DNA of 64,000 nucleotides from Streptomyces sp. RerS4. GTDB lineage: Bacteria; Actinomycetota; Actinomycetes; Streptomycetales; Streptomycetaceae. The notes under the pieces are model-generated. The model saw only the letters and a program-made list of their open reading frames with translations, made no database searches and had not been told where the DNA came from. Positions 1 to 8,977 of this stretch are shown piece by piece; within the stretch, counting starts at the first letter, position 1; each line of letters starts with the position of its first letter. The stretch covers positions 2,420,001 through 2,484,000 of the forward strand of contig NZ_CP097322.1 of assembly GCF_023515955.1 (NCBI RefSeq), given 5' to 3'. The position numbers and the translations under genes were made by a program.

Positions 1-34
1 AACCACTACCGGCACCCCATCGTCTTGTACGGCT

Positions 35-610
35 TTACGAAACGTTGACCCCGAAGTCTAGAGCGATGCCCCTCAGGCCCGACGCGTACCCCTGCCCCAC
101 CGCCCTGAACTTCCATTCGCCGCCGTAGCGGTACACCTCGCCGAAGATCATCGCGGTCTCGCTGGAGGCGTCCTCGGTGAGGTCGTAGCGGGCCAGTTCC
201 TGGTCGTCCGCCATGTTGACCACGCGGATGAAGGCGTTGCTCACCTGGCCGAAGCTCTGCCGGCGGTTGTCCGCGTCGTGGATCGAGACCGGAAAGACGA
301 TCTTGTCGACCCGGTCCGGGACCTTCGTGAGGTCGATGATGATCGACTCGTCGTCGCCGTCACCCTCGCCGGTGAGGTTGTCCCCGGTGTGTTCGACGGA
401 GCCCTCGGGGCTCTTGAGGTTGTTGTAGAAGACGAAGTACTCGTCCCCGAGCACGCGGCCGCTGTTGCACAGCAGCGCGCTGGCGTCGAGGTCGAAGTCC
501 GCCCCCGTGGTCGAGCGCGCGTCCCATCCGAGACCGATCAGAACCCGGGTGAGGTTCGGTGCGGCCTTGGACAGGGAGACGTTGCCCCCCTTGGCGAGTG
601 TGACGCCCAT
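35..610 (-). CDS. TerD family protein (first copy)
   Basis: A 191-residue TerD-domain protein. TerD proteins are cytosolic calcium-binding proteins associated with tellurite and general stress phenotypes; their biochemical role is not settled. The acidic calcium-site motifs are present: DFDLD at residues 38-42 and [13 protein letters not shown] at about 76-88. The ATG start at 610 follows GGAGGACC. The gene lies head-to-tail with a second, similar TerD gene at 730-1305, and the two proteins align along their whole length, so they are a tandem duplication. No kinase or TerC partner is visible, so the tellurite label should not be taken as function. Confidence 0.9.
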   Translation of the reverse strand: MGVTLAKGGNVSLSKAAPNLTRVLIGLGWDARSTTGADFDLDASALLCNSGRVLGDEYFVFYNNLKSPEGSVEHTGDNLTGEGDGDDESIIIDLTKVPDRVDKIVFPVSIHDADNRRQSFGQVSNAFIRVVNMADDQELARYDLTEDASSETAMIFGEVYRYGGEWKFRAVGQGYASGLRGIALDFGVNVS

Positions 611-675
611 CTTGTGGTCCTCCCCGGACGACGTGGTGTGGTGGCCGAACCACCGTGCTCATGGTGGCGAAGCCG

Positions 676-710
676 GTCCGGCGCCGTACACACAGTGCAC
701 GGCGCCGGAC
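676..710 (-). terminator. Hairpin terminator after the second terD
   Basis: A perfect 12-bp inverted repeat (GTCCGGCGCCGT, 676-687, with its complement at 699-710) and an 11-base loop lies just past the stop of the upstream TerD gene on the minus strand. No T tract follows. Confidence 0.6.
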
Positions 711-729
711 GGACGGACTGCTGTCGGAC

Positions 730-1305
730 TCAGACGTTGACGCCGAAGTCCTGCGCGATGCCGCGCAGACCCGAGGCGTAGCCCTGGCCGATCGCGCGGA
801 ACTTCCACTCCGCGCCGTTGCGGTACAGCTCGCCGAAGACCATGGCGGTCTCGGTCGAGGCGTCCTCGGAGAGGTCGTAGCGGGCCAGCTCGGTGTTGTC
901 GGCCTGGTTCACGACGCGGATGTAGGCGTTGCGGACCTGACCGAAGCTCTGCTGGCGGCTCTCGGCCTCGTAGATCGAGACGGGGAAGACGATCTTGGCG
1001 ACATCGGCCGGGACACCGGCGAGGTTGACCTTGATGGCCTCGTCGTCACCCTCGCCCTCACCGGTGGTGTTGTCACCGGTGTGCTCGACCGAGCCGTCCG
1101 GGCTCTTCAGGTTGTTGAAGAACACGAAGTTCGAGTCGTTGGCGACCTTGCCCTGGTCGTTGGTCAGGATCGCGCTGGCGTCGAGGTCGAAGTCGACACC
1201 GGTGGTGGTGCGAGCGTCCCAGCCCAGACCGACGATGACCGCCGTCAGGTTAGGCGCGGCCTTGGTCAGCGAGACGTTGCCGCCCTTGCTGAGGCTGACT
1301 CCCAC
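730..1305 (-). CDS. TerD family protein (second copy)
   Basis: A 191-residue TerD protein, paralogous to the one at 35-610. It has the same N-terminal frame (M/V-G-V-x-L-x-KGGNVSL), the DFDLD calcium motif near residue 38 and an acidic GEGEGDDE stretch near 82. The start is GTG at 1305, preceded by GGAGGA at a normal distance. A hairpin separates it from the downstream paralogue, so the two copies are probably separate transcription units. The stress-related role is inferred from the family only. Confidence 0.9.
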   Translation of the reverse strand: MGVSLSKGGNVSLTKAAPNLTAVIVGLGWDARTTTGVDFDLDASAILTNDQGKVANDSNFVFFNNLKSPDGSVEHTGDNTTGEGEGDDEAIKVNLAGVPADVAKIVFPVSIYEAESRQQSFGQVRNAYIRVVNQADNTELARYDLSEDASTETAMVFGELYRNGAEWKFRAIGQGYASGLRGIAQDFGVNV

Positions 1306-1396
1306 GGGTCCTCCATTGGTATGTGTGTGGGGCGAGGCCCCGTCGTGCGATTGCTACAGGATCAACGGTTCGATCCTAGTGACGGGTTCCCGCCCA

Positions 1397-1439
1397 CAGG
1401 GCGGTTTTCGGACGGAGCGGCCTGCGGAAACCCGCCCTG
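1397..1439 (-). terminator. Imperfect hairpin after the peroxiredoxin gene
   Basis: CAGGGCGGTTTTCG (1397-1410) pairs imperfectly with CGGAAACCCGCCCTG (1425-1439). It lies 39-81 bases beyond the stop codon of the minus-strand peroxiredoxin gene and upstream of the second terD. Confidence 0.45.
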
Positions 1440-1477
1440 GGCCTTCTCCGGGGCCCCCGGCGGGGACATCAGGGGTC

Positions 1478-1936
1478 TCAGAGGCTGTCGAGGGCCTTGA
1501 TGTACTCGTTCAGGTCACGCGCGTCGGGCAGCCCGTTGACGACGGACCAGCGCACGATGCCGTCCTTGTCGATGACGAAGGTGCCGCGGACCGCGCAGCC
1601 CTTCTCCTCGTCGAAGACGCCGTAGGCGCGGGAGGTCTCGCCGTGCGGCCAGAAGTCGGAAAGCAGCGGGTAGTCCAGGTTCTCCTGGTCGGCGAAGACC
1701 CGCAGGGTCGGCACCGAGTCGTTGGAGACGGCGAGGAGCTGGACGTCGTCGTTCTGGAAGCGGGGGAGCTGGTCGCGCAGCTCGCACAGCTCGCCGGTGC
1801 AGACGCCGGTGAAGGCGAACGGGTAGAAGAGCAGCACGACGGCCTTCTCCCCCCGGAAGTCGGAGAGCCGCACGGTGGCGCCGTGGTTGTCCTTGAGCTC
1901 GAAGTCCGGGGCCTTGCTGCCGACCTCGATCGCCAT
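1478..1936 (-). CDS. Thiol peroxidase (AhpE/BCP-type peroxiredoxin)
   Basis: A 152-residue peroxiredoxin that reduces hydrogen peroxide and organic or peroxynitrite substrates in the cytosol. The active-site signature PxxxTxxC is P39, T43, C46, making C46 the peroxidatic cysteine. A second cysteine at C51 gives the C-x4-C spacing of BCP/PrxQ-type atypical 2-Cys enzymes, although the overall sequence resembles actinobacterial AhpE. The frame is open further upstream, but the ATG at 1936 sits nine bases after GAAGGG; an ATG three codons earlier (1945) is also possible. It is monocistronic, between the terD pair and the DUF3052 gene. Confidence 0.92.
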   Translation of the reverse strand: MAIEVGSKAPDFELKDNHGATVRLSDFRGEKAVVLLFYPFAFTGVCTGELCELRDQLPRFQNDDVQLLAVSNDSVPTLRVFADQENLDYPLLSDFWPHGETSRAYGVFDEEKGCAVRGTFVIDKDGIVRWSVVNGLPDARDLNEYIKALDSL

Positions 1937-2064
1937 CTGTCGCATCCCTTCGTCCTTGGATCGCCCCACGCGGGGCCGTTCGAGTGAGGCCCAGCCTAGG
2001 GGGTGCCCGACGGATCGGGGTCGAATCGGGGGCGGATGAGGCCGGGTCCGCCGGGCGCGGAACG

Positions 2065-2109
2065 AGCACACCCCGCCGACCTCGGCATTCCGGGTCGGCG
2101 GGGTGTGCT
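2065..2109 (-). terminator. Terminator of the DUF3052 gene
   Basis: A perfect 17-bp inverted repeat (2065-2081 and 2093-2109, starting AGCACACCCCGCC) with an 11-base loop lies 24 bases beyond the DUF3052 stop codon. Confidence 0.8.
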
Positions 2110-2132
2110 TCCGCTTGGCTGCGGGGCGCGGC

Positions 2133-2558
2133 TCAGCGCTTGGTCTTGGCGTTCTTCGGCTTGGTCAGCTTGGTGGAGGTCCACTCCTTGCCGACCGGCA
2201 GGCCCTTCGCCAGCGAGAGGCCGGCGGTGGCGGAGGCCTCGCTGATGTCGCTGGCCTCGACGTAGCCGTCACGGCCCGTCTTGGGGGTCAGCAGCAGGAT
2301 CAGTGCGCCGTCCTCGACCAGCTCGGTCGCGTCGACCAGGGTGTCCGTCAGATCGCCGTCCTCGTCGCGGAACCACAACAGCACCGCGTCGGCGACGTCG
2401 TCGTAGTCCTCGTCGGCGAGTTCACTGACGAGGCTCTCGACAGTTTCACGGAAATCCTGATCGACGTCCTCGTCGTAGCCGATCTCCTGGACCACCTGTT
2501 CGGACTGGAAACCCAGCCGGGCGGCCAGGCTCTCCGCGTGGTCCGCGGTCGCGCTCAC
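2133..2558 (-). CDS. DUF3052 family protein
   Basis: A 141-residue acidic cytosolic protein of the actinobacterial DUF3052 family; no biochemical function is known to me. The N-terminal half is rich in Asp and Glu (DEDVDQDF near 28-35, a second run near 46-53), and the C-terminus is basic (KPKNAKTKR). No membrane segment or catalytic motif is visible. The GTG start at 2558 is fixed by a perfect AGGAGG six bases upstream; the open frame upstream of it is low-complexity and non-coding. It is divergent from aceE across a 435-bp gap, an arrangement I recall as conserved in Streptomyces. Confidence 0.85.
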   Translation of the reverse strand: MSATADHAESLAARLGFQSEQVVQEIGYDEDVDQDFRETVESLVSELADEDYDDVADAVLLWFRDEDGDLTDTLVDATELVEDGALILLLTPKTGRDGYVEASDISEASATAGLSLAKGLPVGKEWTSTKLTKPKNAKTKR

Positions 2559-2993
2559 GGGGTGCCTCCTGCTCATGTTCGGTGAATGTCTTTCGGCGGC
2601 GCGCGTACGCGCAGCATTGGGCGTAGTCCACACGGGAGCGGCGGATCGCGCAAGTACCCGGCCGCCGAGACCGTCGAAACGGTGACGATTACGGCCGTCT
2701 CGCCGCAACTTTCAGGCTTCCGGGGTGGACCACTGGTGATTCATCCCACACCATTCTCCTCATTCGGCATCGCATGAGGACTTTCCTACCTGTTTGAGGG
2801 ACGAACGGCCTTCCGAACCCGTTGATCGCGTGAGGCGTAAGGTTGCGGTTTGACCAGGCACGCGACCCGGCCCCCGGCCGCTCCTTCGCCGCTCCAGGTG
2901 TTACCCAGTGGTAGAGGTGAAGATTTCGGCCGGGCGTAAGACCATGGGAGGCGGCGACCCAAGGCACGACTCCCCCGACAGCGAAGGAACAGC
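2559..2993. promoter_or_regulatory. Divergent promoter region, DUF3052 / aceE
   Basis: A 435-bp gene-free region between two divergent genes. It must hold both promoters and any control sites for pyruvate dehydrogenase. No convincing long palindrome or paired -35/-10 was found by eye. The last 20 bases carry GAAGGA five bases before the aceE GTG. Confidence 0.5.
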
Positions 2994-5726
2994 GTGGCTT
3001 CCGCATCCGATCGCAATCCGATCATTATTGGCGGCCTGCCGAGTCAGGTCCCGGACTTCGATCCGGAGGAGACGCAGGAGTGGCTCGACTCCCTGGACGC
3101 CGCCGTCGACGAGCGGGGCCGTGAGCGCGCCCGCTACCTGATGCTGCGGCTGATCGAGCGGGCCCGCGAGAAGCGCGTGGCCGTGCCGGAGATGCGCAGC
3201 ACGGACTACGTCAACACGATCGCCACCAAGGACGAGCCGTTCTTCCCCGGCAACGAGGAGATCGAGCGCAAGGTCCTGAACGCCACCCGTTGGAACGCGG
3301 CCGTCATGGTCTCGCGGGCCCAGCGTCCGGGCATCGGCGTCGGCGGCCACATCGCGACCTTCGCGTCCTCCGCCTCCCTCTACGACGTGGGCTTCAACCA
3401 CTTCTTCCGGGGCAAGGACGAGGGCGACGGCGGCGACCAGATCTTCTTCCAGGGGCACGCCTCCCCCGGCATCTACGCCCGCGCCTACCTCCTGGACCGG
3501 CTCTCCGAGCAGCAGCTCGACGCGTTCCGGCAGGAGAAGTCGAAGGCCCCGTACGGCCTGTCCAGCTACCCGCACCCGCGGCTGATGCCGGACTTCTGGG
3601 AGTTCCCGACCGTCTCCATGGGCCTCGGCCCGCTCGGGGCGATCTACCAGGCGCGGATGAACCGGTACATGGAGGCGCGCGGCATCGCGGACACCTCCAA
3701 GTCCCACGTCTGGGCGTACCTCGGCGACGGCGAGATGGACGAGCCGGAGTCGCTGGGCCAGCTGTCGATCGCCGCCCGCGAGGGGCTGGACAACCTGACG
3801 TTCGTCGTCAACTGCAACCTCCAGCGCCTCGACGGCCCCGTCCGGGGCAATGGCAAGATCATCCAGGAGCTGGAGTCGCAGTTCCGCGGCGCCGGCTGGA
3901 ACGTCATCAAGCTGATCTGGGACCGTTCCTGGGACCCGCTGTTGGCGCAGGACCGCGACGGCATCCTGGTCAACAAGATGAACTCGACGCCCGACGGGCA
4001 GTTCCAGACGTACGCGACCGAGTCGGGCGCCTACATCCGCGACCACTTCTTCGGCGACGACCAGCGGCTGCGGGCGATGGTCGAGAACATGAGCGACCAG
4101 CAGCTGCTGCACCTCGGTCGCGGCGGCCACGACCACAAGAAGATCTACGCGGCGTACGCGGCGGCCAAGGCCCACAAGGGCCAGCCGACGGTGATCCTGG
4201 CGCAGACGGTCAAGGGCTGGACGCTCGGTCCCAACTTCGAGGGCCGCAACGCCACGCACCAGATGAAGAAGCTGACGGTCGACGACCTCAAGCGCTTCCG
4301 CGACCGCCTGCACATCCCGGTGACGGACAAGCAGCTGGAGGGCGGCGCGCCGCCGTACTACCACCCGGGCCCCAACTCGCCCGAGATCCAGTACATGCAC
4401 GACCGTCGCAGCTCGCTCGGCGGCTACGTGCCCACCCGCGTGGTGCGTGCCAAGCCGCTCCAGCTGCCCGACGAGAAGACGTACGCGGCGGCCAAGAAGG
4501 GCTCGGGCCAGCAGTCGATCGCCACGACGATGGCGTTCGTCCGCATCCTGAAGGACCTGATGCGGGACAAGGAGATCGGCAAGCGGTTCGTGCTGATCGC
4601 GCCGGACGAGTACCGCACGTTCGGCATGGACGCGTTCTTCCCGAGCGCCAAGATCTACAACCCGCTGGGCCAGCAGTACGAGGCGGTCGACCGTGACCTG
4701 CTGCTCGCGTACAAGGAGTCCCCGACCGGCCAGATGCTGCACGACGGCATCTCGGAGGCGGGCTGCACGGCCTCGCTGATCGCGGCGGGTTCGGCGTACG
4801 CCACGCACGGCGAGCCGCTGATCCCGGTCTACGTCTTCTACTCGATGTTCGGTTTCCAGCGCACCGGTGACCAGTTCTGGCAGATGGCCGACCAGTTGGC
4901 GCGCGGTTTCGTCCTGGGCGCGACCGCCGGACGGACCACCCTCACGGGTGAGGGTCTCCAGCACGCCGATGGTCACTCCCAGCTGCTGGCGTCGACCAAC
5001 CCGGGCTGTGTGGCGTACGACCCGGCGTACGGGTACGAGATCGCGCACATCGTCCAGGACGGTCTGCGGCGGATGTACGGCCCCGACGCGGAGGACGTCT
5101 TCTACTACCTGACGGTCTACAACGAGCCGATCCAGCACCCGGCCGAGCCGGCCGACGTGGACGTGGACGGCATCCTCAAGGGCATCCACCGGGTGGCGCG
5201 GGGCGAGTCGGGGGCGATCCCGGCGCAGATCCTGGCCTCGGGCGTGGCCGTGCCGTGGGCGCTGGAGGCCCAGCGCATCCTGGCCGCCGAGTGGAACGTC
5301 CGGGCGGACGTCTGGTCGGCGACCTCCTGGAACGAGCTGCGGCGCGAGGCCGTCGAGGTGGACGAGCACAACCTGCTCCACCCCGAGGAGGAGCAGCGCG
5401 TCCCGTACGTGACGCGGAAGCTGTCGGAGGCCGAGGGGCCGTTCGTGGCGGTGTCGGACTGGATGCGGTCGGTGCCGGACCAGATCTCCCGCTGGGTGCC
5501 GGGGACGTACACCTCGCTGGGCGCGGACGGCTTCGGCTTCGCGGACACGCGGGGCGCGGCGCGGCGCTACTTCCACATCGACGCCCAGTCGGTGGTCCTG
5601 GCGACGCTGACCGAGCTGGCCCGTGAGGGCAAGGTCGACCGTTCGGCGCTGAAGCAGGCCGTGGACCGGTACCGGCTGCTGGACGTGAGCGCGGCCGACC
5701 CGGGCGCGGCCGGCGGCGACGCGTAG
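2994..5726 (+). CDS. aceE: Pyruvate dehydrogenase E1 component, homodimeric type
   Basis: A 910-residue homodimeric E1 of the pyruvate dehydrogenase complex; it uses thiamine diphosphate to decarboxylate pyruvate and acetylate the E2 lipoyl group. The ThDP/Mg motif is present as GDGEMDE (about 244-250) followed by NCN (about 273-275). Length matches the E. coli-type single-chain enzyme (about 890 residues), not the two-chain alpha/beta form. The GTG start at 2994 follows GAAGGA. No E2 or E3 gene is adjacent, so the gene stands alone, and a strong hairpin follows it. It supplies acetyl-CoA, including for the fatty-acid synthase genes 10 kb downstream. Confidence 0.97.
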   Translation: MASASDRNPIIIGGLPSQVPDFDPEETQEWLDSLDAAVDERGRERARYLMLRLIERAREKRVAVPEMRSTDYVNTIATKDEPFFPGNEEIERKVLNATRWNAAVMVSRAQRPGIGVGGHIATFASSASLYDVGFNHFFRGKDEGDGGDQIFFQGHASPGIYARAYLLDRLSEQQLDAFRQEKSKAPYGLSSYPHPRLMPDFWEFPTVSMGLGPLGAIYQARMNRYMEARGIADTSKSHVWAYLGDGEMDEPESLGQLSIAAREGLDNLTFVVNCNLQRLDGPVRGNGKIIQELESQFRGAGWNVIKLIWDRSWDPLLAQDRDGILVNKMNSTPDGQFQTYATESGAYIRDHFFGDDQRLRAMVENMSDQQLLHLGRGGHDHKKIYAAYAAAKAHKGQPTVILAQTVKGWTLGPNFEGRNATHQMKKLTVDDLKRFRDRLHIPVTDKQLEGGAPPYYHPGPNSPEIQYMHDRRSSLGGYVPTRVVRAKPLQLPDEKTYAAAKKGSGQQSIATTMAFVRILKDLMRDKEIGKRFVLIAPDEYRTFGMDAFFPSAKIYNPLGQQYEAVDRDLLLAYKESPTGQMLHDGISEAGCTASLIAAGSAYATHGEPLIPVYVFYSMFGFQRTGDQFWQMADQLARGFVLGATAGRTTLTGEGLQHADGHSQLLASTNPGCVAYDPAYGYEIAHIVQDGLRRMYGPDAEDVFYYLTVYNEPIQHPAEPADVDVDGILKGIHRVARGESGAIPAQILASGVAVPWALEAQRILAAEWNVRADVWSATSWNELRREAVEVDEHNLLHPEEEQRVPYVTRKLSEAEGPFVAVSDWMRSVPDQISRWVPGTYTSLGADGFGFADTRGAARRYFHIDAQSVVLATLTELAREGKVDRSALKQAVDRYRLLDVSAADPGAAGGDA

Positions 5727-5770
5727 CGACGCGGGAGAACGGAAAGAGGCCGCGGCCTCACCCTTCCGTG

Positions 5771-5800
5771 GGGGTGTCGGGACCCGTGTCCCGACACCCC
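5771..5800 (+). terminator. aceE terminator
   Basis: A perfect 12-bp stem, GGGGTGTCGGGA (5771-5782) and its complement (5789-5800), with a six-base loop, 45 bases after the aceE stop. Confidence 0.85.
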
Positions 5801-5812
5801 TTACGCGTTCTT

Positions 5813-5818
5813 TACGAT
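5813..5818 (+). promoter_or_regulatory. -10 box, leaderless channel gene
   Basis: TACGAT, then seven bases, then the ATG at 5826. No Shine-Dalgarno sequence is present, so a leaderless transcript is likely. Confidence 0.5.
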
Positions 5819-5825
5819 GCCTGGC

Positions 5826-7130
5826 ATGAAGGAACCCTCACGTCAGGCCCGGTGGGAGCGCCGTACGCAGCTCCCGCTGCTGGTGCTCGCCGGGGCGTTC
5901 GCGCTGGCCTACGCCGTGCCCATCGTCGTGCCGGACGCGGACGCGGGGGTGCACCGGGCCTGTGCGTACGCGGAGTGGGTGGTGTGGGCGGCCTTCGCCT
6001 CGGACTATCTGGTCCGGCTGGGTCTGGCGGCCGACCGTCGGCGCTTCGTGCGGACGCACTGGCTGGACCTGGCCGCCGTCGTGCTGCCGCTGGTGCAGCC
6101 GCTGCGGCTGCTGCGGCTGGTCGCGACCCTGCTGTTGGTGGGCCGGCGGGCCCGGATGGCGCCGCAGATCCGGCTGACGACGTACGTGGCCGGGGCGGTG
6201 GTGGGGCTGCTGATGTTCGGCTCCCTCGCCGTGCTGAGCGTGGAGCGGGACGCCCCGGACGGCAACATCAGGAACCTGGGTGACGCGGTGTGGTGGTCCT
6301 TCACCACCATGACGACGGTCGGGTACGGGGACCACTCCCCCACCACCGGCCTGGGACGGTTCCTGGCGGTCGGGCTGATGCTGTCGGGGATCGCCCTGCT
6401 GGGTGTGGTGACCGCCAACATCGCCGCCTGGTTCATCGCCCGCTTCGAACGGGACGACAAGGTGGAACGCCTCCAGTTGGCGGCCATCCGCGAGCTCCAG
6501 GGCGAGGTACGGGCGCTGCGCGCCGAGGTGGCCCGGCTCGCCACGCAGCGCCGTGACGGCGCGGCCCCGGCCGGCGCGGCCCCGCTGACGCGGGCCCGAC
6601 CGACGCCGGCCCGACCGACGCGGGCCCGGCTGACGCGGGCTCGGACCGCGGTGGCCGCGATCAGCCGGTCACCGCTCCCACACCTTGAACGCCCTGACCT
6701 GGTAGGGCGACTGGGGCAACCAGACGCCGTCGCCCGGGTAGGTCTGGAACTCGCCGGTCTCCGCGCACTCGGCCGACTGGTACGTGGTCACCGGGCGCCC
6801 GGTGCGGTTGGTGAGGGACTGCGCGCTCGCCCCGGCCGGCAGGGCGGTGCAGCTGTTGATGTCGAGCGTGCTCAGCTCGTGGGTGTGCCGGGTCCCCTTG
6901 AACTCCGACTTCGCCCACAGGCACAGCTGCCCGGTGGCGCAGGCCCCGAGCGTCGGCGGCCCGGCGGCGTGCGCGCCGGTGGCCGCGGTCGGGACGAGGG
7001 CGGCGGCGGCCAGGAAGACGGCGGCGAGGGTGGTGACGGGTGCGGTGCTCCACGTACGCATGACGGAATCGACTCCTCGTTGACGAACGGGCCCCGGAGG
7101 GTTTCCGAAAGCTCCGTGGCACCACGCTGA
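5826..7130 (+). CDS. Voltage-gated potassium channel-like protein with run-on C-terminus
   Basis: A 434-residue frame. Residues 1-245 are a two-domain ion channel: N-terminal helices resembling S1-S4 (with an Arg-rich RLLRLVATLLLVGRRAR stretch) and a pore loop with the selectivity filter TVGYGD at about 164-169, followed by the inner helix and a coiled tail. Family members usually end soon after this. Here the frame continues through an in-frame 15-bp tandem repeat (ARPT-type pentapeptides) and then for about 500 bp antisense across the complete I36-family gene at 6669-7061. The authentic product probably ends near 6590 and a stop has been lost or shifted; a TGA lies at 6586-6588 one frame over. 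ATG 5826 is preferred over 5817 because of the -10 box spacing. Confidence 0.75.
   Translation: MKEPSRQARWERRTQLPLLVLAGAFALAYAVPIVVPDADAGVHRACAYAEWVVWAAFASDYLVRLGLAADRRRFVRTHWLDLAAVVLPLVQPLRLLRLVATLLLVGRRARMAPQIRLTTYVAGAVVGLLMFGSLAVLSVERDAPDGNIRNLGDAVWWSFTTMTTVGYGDHSPTTGLGRFLAVGLMLSGIALLGVVTANIAAWFIARFERDDKVERLQLAAIRELQGEVRALRAEVARLATQRRDGAAPAGAAPLTRARPTPARPTRARLTRARTAVAAISRSPLPHLERPDLVGRLGQPDAVARVGLELAGLRALGRLVRGHRAPGAVGEGLRARPGRQGGAAVDVERAQLVGVPGPLELRLRPQAQLPGGAGPERRRPGGVRAGGRGRDEGGGGQEDGGEGGDGCGAPRTHDGIDSSLTNGPRRVSESSVAPR
6578..6652 (+). repeat. 15-bp tandem repeat, about five units
   Basis: Five imperfect units of the type GGCCCGACCGACGCG at 6578, 6593, 6608, 6623 and 6638. They lie in frame in the channel gene's tail, just before the convergent I36 gene begins. 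Confidence 0.8.
6669..7061 (-). CDS. Secreted peptidase inhibitor family I36-like protein
   Basis: A 130-residue secreted protein. It has a signal peptide (Arg, hydrophobic core at about 8-30, AHA-A cleavage region near 31-33), then a mature domain beginning with a cysteine-bounded CATGQLCLW motif and containing four cysteines, as in the small beta/gamma-crystallin-like I36 inhibitors of Streptomyces (SMPI type). The ATG at 7061 follows GAGGAG. It lies wholly opposite the run-on part of the potassium channel frame. The inhibitor label is by family resemblance; the protease target is unknown. Confidence 0.8.
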   Translation of the reverse strand: MRTWSTAPVTTLAAVFLAAAALVPTAATGAHAAGPPTLGACATGQLCLWAKSEFKGTRHTHELSTLDINSCTALPAGASAQSLTNRTGRPVTTYQSAECAETGEFQTYPGDGVWLPQSPYQVRAFKVWER

Positions 7131-7182
7131 CCTGCGAGGACGGCCGAGCGGAAGGGGGCGGCGGCCGGACCACCCTGATACA

Positions 7183-7218
7183 CGACAGCCCCGCCGGAAC
7201 CATCCGGCGGGGCTGTCG
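7183..7218 (-). terminator. Terminator of the MFS exporter gene
   Basis: A perfect 16-bp stem, CGACAGCCCCGCCGGA (7183-7198) with its complement (7203-7218), and a four-base loop, 56 bases past the MFS stop codon. Confidence 0.85.
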
Positions 7219-7273
7219 CGGGCTGCCTGTTGACCGGGCCGTAACGCCTCGGCGGGCCGGTCGGACGGGCCCG

Positions 7274-8863
7274 TCAGATGTGGGCGGCGCCCGCTCCGGC
7301 GGCGTTCGCCCCGCGCTTGGTGAAGCAGGCCACGATCGCGGCGAGGACGGCGACCACGCCGGCGACGGTGAAGGCCGTGCTCATGCCGGAGACGAAGGTG
7401 TCGTGGGCGACGGCGGCGATGGCCTGGGCGACCGGCTCGGGCGTGCCGGGCGGCACCGGGGCGAAGCCGACCTGGGCGGCCTGCTCCGCGAGGTCGAGCT
7501 GCTCGGGGGAGAGCGCGGGCAGCCGCGCCGCCTGCCAGTTGTCCCCGAACGTGTCACTGACCTCGGCCGCCATGACCGCTCCGAGCACCGCCGTACCGAG
7601 GCTGCCGCCGACCTGCATGGCGGCCTGCTGGAGTCCGCCGGCGACGCCGGAGAGCTCCAGCGGGGCGTTGCCGACGATGACCTCGGTGGCGCCGACCATG
7701 ACGGGGGCGAGGCCGAGGCCCAGGAGGGCGAACCAGAGCGACATGGCGAGGGTGCCCGTGTCGGGGGTCAGTTCGGCCATCCCGAAGCAGGCGGCGGCGG
7801 TGGCGACCATGCCGGCGACGAGCGGGACGCGCGGGCCGACCTTGGTGATCGCCGCGCCGGCCAGCGGCGAGCCGATGATCATCATGCCGGTGAGCGGGAG
7901 CAGGTGCAGGCCGCTGTCGACGGGGCTCATGCCGTGCACGTTCTGCAGGTAGAAGGTGACGAAGAAGAGGCCGCCCATGAAGGCGAAGGCCATCAGGACC
8001 ATCAGCACGGTGCCGGCGGACAGGGGCAGCGAGCGGAACATGCCGAGCGGGATCAGCGGCTCGCGGACGCGCGTCTCCCAGAGGGCGAAGAGCAGGAAGC
8101 AGGCGACGGAGGCCGCGAGGAAAAGCAGCGTCTTGGTGTCTCCCCAGCCCCATTCGGCGGCCTTGATGAGCGCCCAGATGAGGGAGAACATCGCCGTCGA
8201 CAGGAGCAGGACGCCCAGCAGGTCGAAGGAGCGCGGGGCGTTGTCCGCCCGGTGGTCGAGCAGGATGAACAGCCCGAAGAGCAGGGCGATGACGCCGACG
8301 GGCACGTTGATGAAGAAGACGGACTGCCAGCTGACGTGCTCGACGAGCAGGCCGCCGACGATGGGGCCGGCGGCCGTCGAGGCGCCGATGACCATGCCCC
8401 AGATGCCGATGGCCATGTTGAGCTTCTCGGCGGGGAAGGTGGCCCGCAGCAGGCCGAGGGCGGCCGGCATCAGCAGGGCGCCGAAGACGCCCTGGGCGAC
8501 GCGGAAGGCGATGACCAGGCCGACGCCGGTGGACAGGCCGATCGCGGCGGAGGAGAGGGCGAAGCCGGCGATGCCTATGAGGAAGGTCTGGCGGTGTCCG
8601 AAGCGGTCGCCGAGCTTGCCGGCGGTGATCAGGGAGACCGCGAGGGCCAGCAGGTAGCCGTTGGTGATCCACTGCACCTCGGCGAGGGTGGCGCCGAGGT
8701 CCTGTTGGATGGCGGGATTGGCGACGGCGACGATGGTGCCGTCGAGGGTGACCATCATGACCCCGATCGCCACGGCGAACAGCGTGAGCCACGGGTGACC
8801 GCGCAGTCCGGAGTTGGCCGGTGGGGGGCTTGATTCCTTGGCGAGGGTGATCTGGGACGTCAT
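7274..8863 (-). CDS. MFS drug exporter, DHA2 (EmrB/QacA) family
   Basis: A 529-residue, 14-helix major facilitator protein expected to export drugs or metabolites by proton antiport across the plasma membrane. Motif A is visible as GKLGDRFGHR between helices 2 and 3. A GPIVGGLLVE segment matches antiporter motif C. The ATG at 8863 is preceded by TAGCCT and six bases, with no Shine-Dalgarno sequence, so the transcript is probably leaderless. A TetR regulator is encoded divergently, and matching palindromes lie in the intergenic region, one right at the MFS promoter. The substrate cannot be read from the sequence. Confidence 0.93.
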   Translation of the reverse strand: MTSQITLAKESSPPPANSGLRGHPWLTLFAVAIGVMMVTLDGTIVAVANPAIQQDLGATLAEVQWITNGYLLALAVSLITAGKLGDRFGHRQTFLIGIAGFALSSAAIGLSTGVGLVIAFRVAQGVFGALLMPAALGLLRATFPAEKLNMAIGIWGMVIGASTAAGPIVGGLLVEHVSWQSVFFINVPVGVIALLFGLFILLDHRADNAPRSFDLLGVLLLSTAMFSLIWALIKAAEWGWGDTKTLLFLAASVACFLLFALWETRVREPLIPLGMFRSLPLSAGTVLMVLMAFAFMGGLFFVTFYLQNVHGMSPVDSGLHLLPLTGMMIIGSPLAGAAITKVGPRVPLVAGMVATAAACFGMAELTPDTGTLAMSLWFALLGLGLAPVMVGATEVIVGNAPLELSGVAGGLQQAAMQVGGSLGTAVLGAVMAAEVSDTFGDNWQAARLPALSPEQLDLAEQAAQVGFAPVPPGTPEPVAQAIAAVAHDTFVSGMSTAFTVAGVVAVLAAIVACFTKRGANAAGAGAAHI

Positions 8864-8869
8864 GCGATC

Positions 8870-8875
8870 AGGCTA
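8870..8875 (-). promoter_or_regulatory. -10 box of the MFS exporter gene
   Basis: TAGCCT on the minus strand, six bases before ATG 8863. An operator-like palindrome begins one base upstream, inside the promoter spacer. Confidence 0.5.
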
Positions 8876-8876
8876 G

Positions 8877-8891
8877 TGACAGCCGCTGACA
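8877..8891. promoter_or_regulatory. Candidate TetR operator 1
   Basis: TGACAG-CCG-CTGACA, an imperfect palindrome with one mismatch. It sits between the -10 and the expected -35 of the MFS promoter, a position where binding would block RNA polymerase. Confidence 0.6.
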
Positions 8892-8910
8892 CTTCACAGA
8901 CGGCTCGGTG

Positions 8911-8925
8911 TGACAGCCTCTGTCA
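8911..8925. promoter_or_regulatory. Candidate TetR operator 2
   Basis: TGACAG-CCT-CTGTCA, a perfect palindrome and near-copy of operator 1, centred 34 bp from it and about 60 bp before the TetR start. Confidence 0.65.
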
Positions 8926-8977
8926 GGTCGGTCACAGGTACCCTGACCGCTCACTCCGTGTCAGGAAGGACCCCTCG

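Noticed and set aside
35..1305. Tellurite resistance operon
   Set aside because: Only two TerD-type proteins are present, with no TerB, TerC or partner genes; terD paralogues are common in Streptomyces without this role.
2901..5576. 891-codon open frame antisense to aceE
   Set aside because: Composition is that of a mirror frame of a high-GC gene (Arg, Val, Leu and Asp runs) with no domain; aceE is certain on the other strand.
6578..6652. CRISPR-like array
   Set aside because: Units of 15 bp are contiguous without spacers and in frame; a simple tandem repeat.
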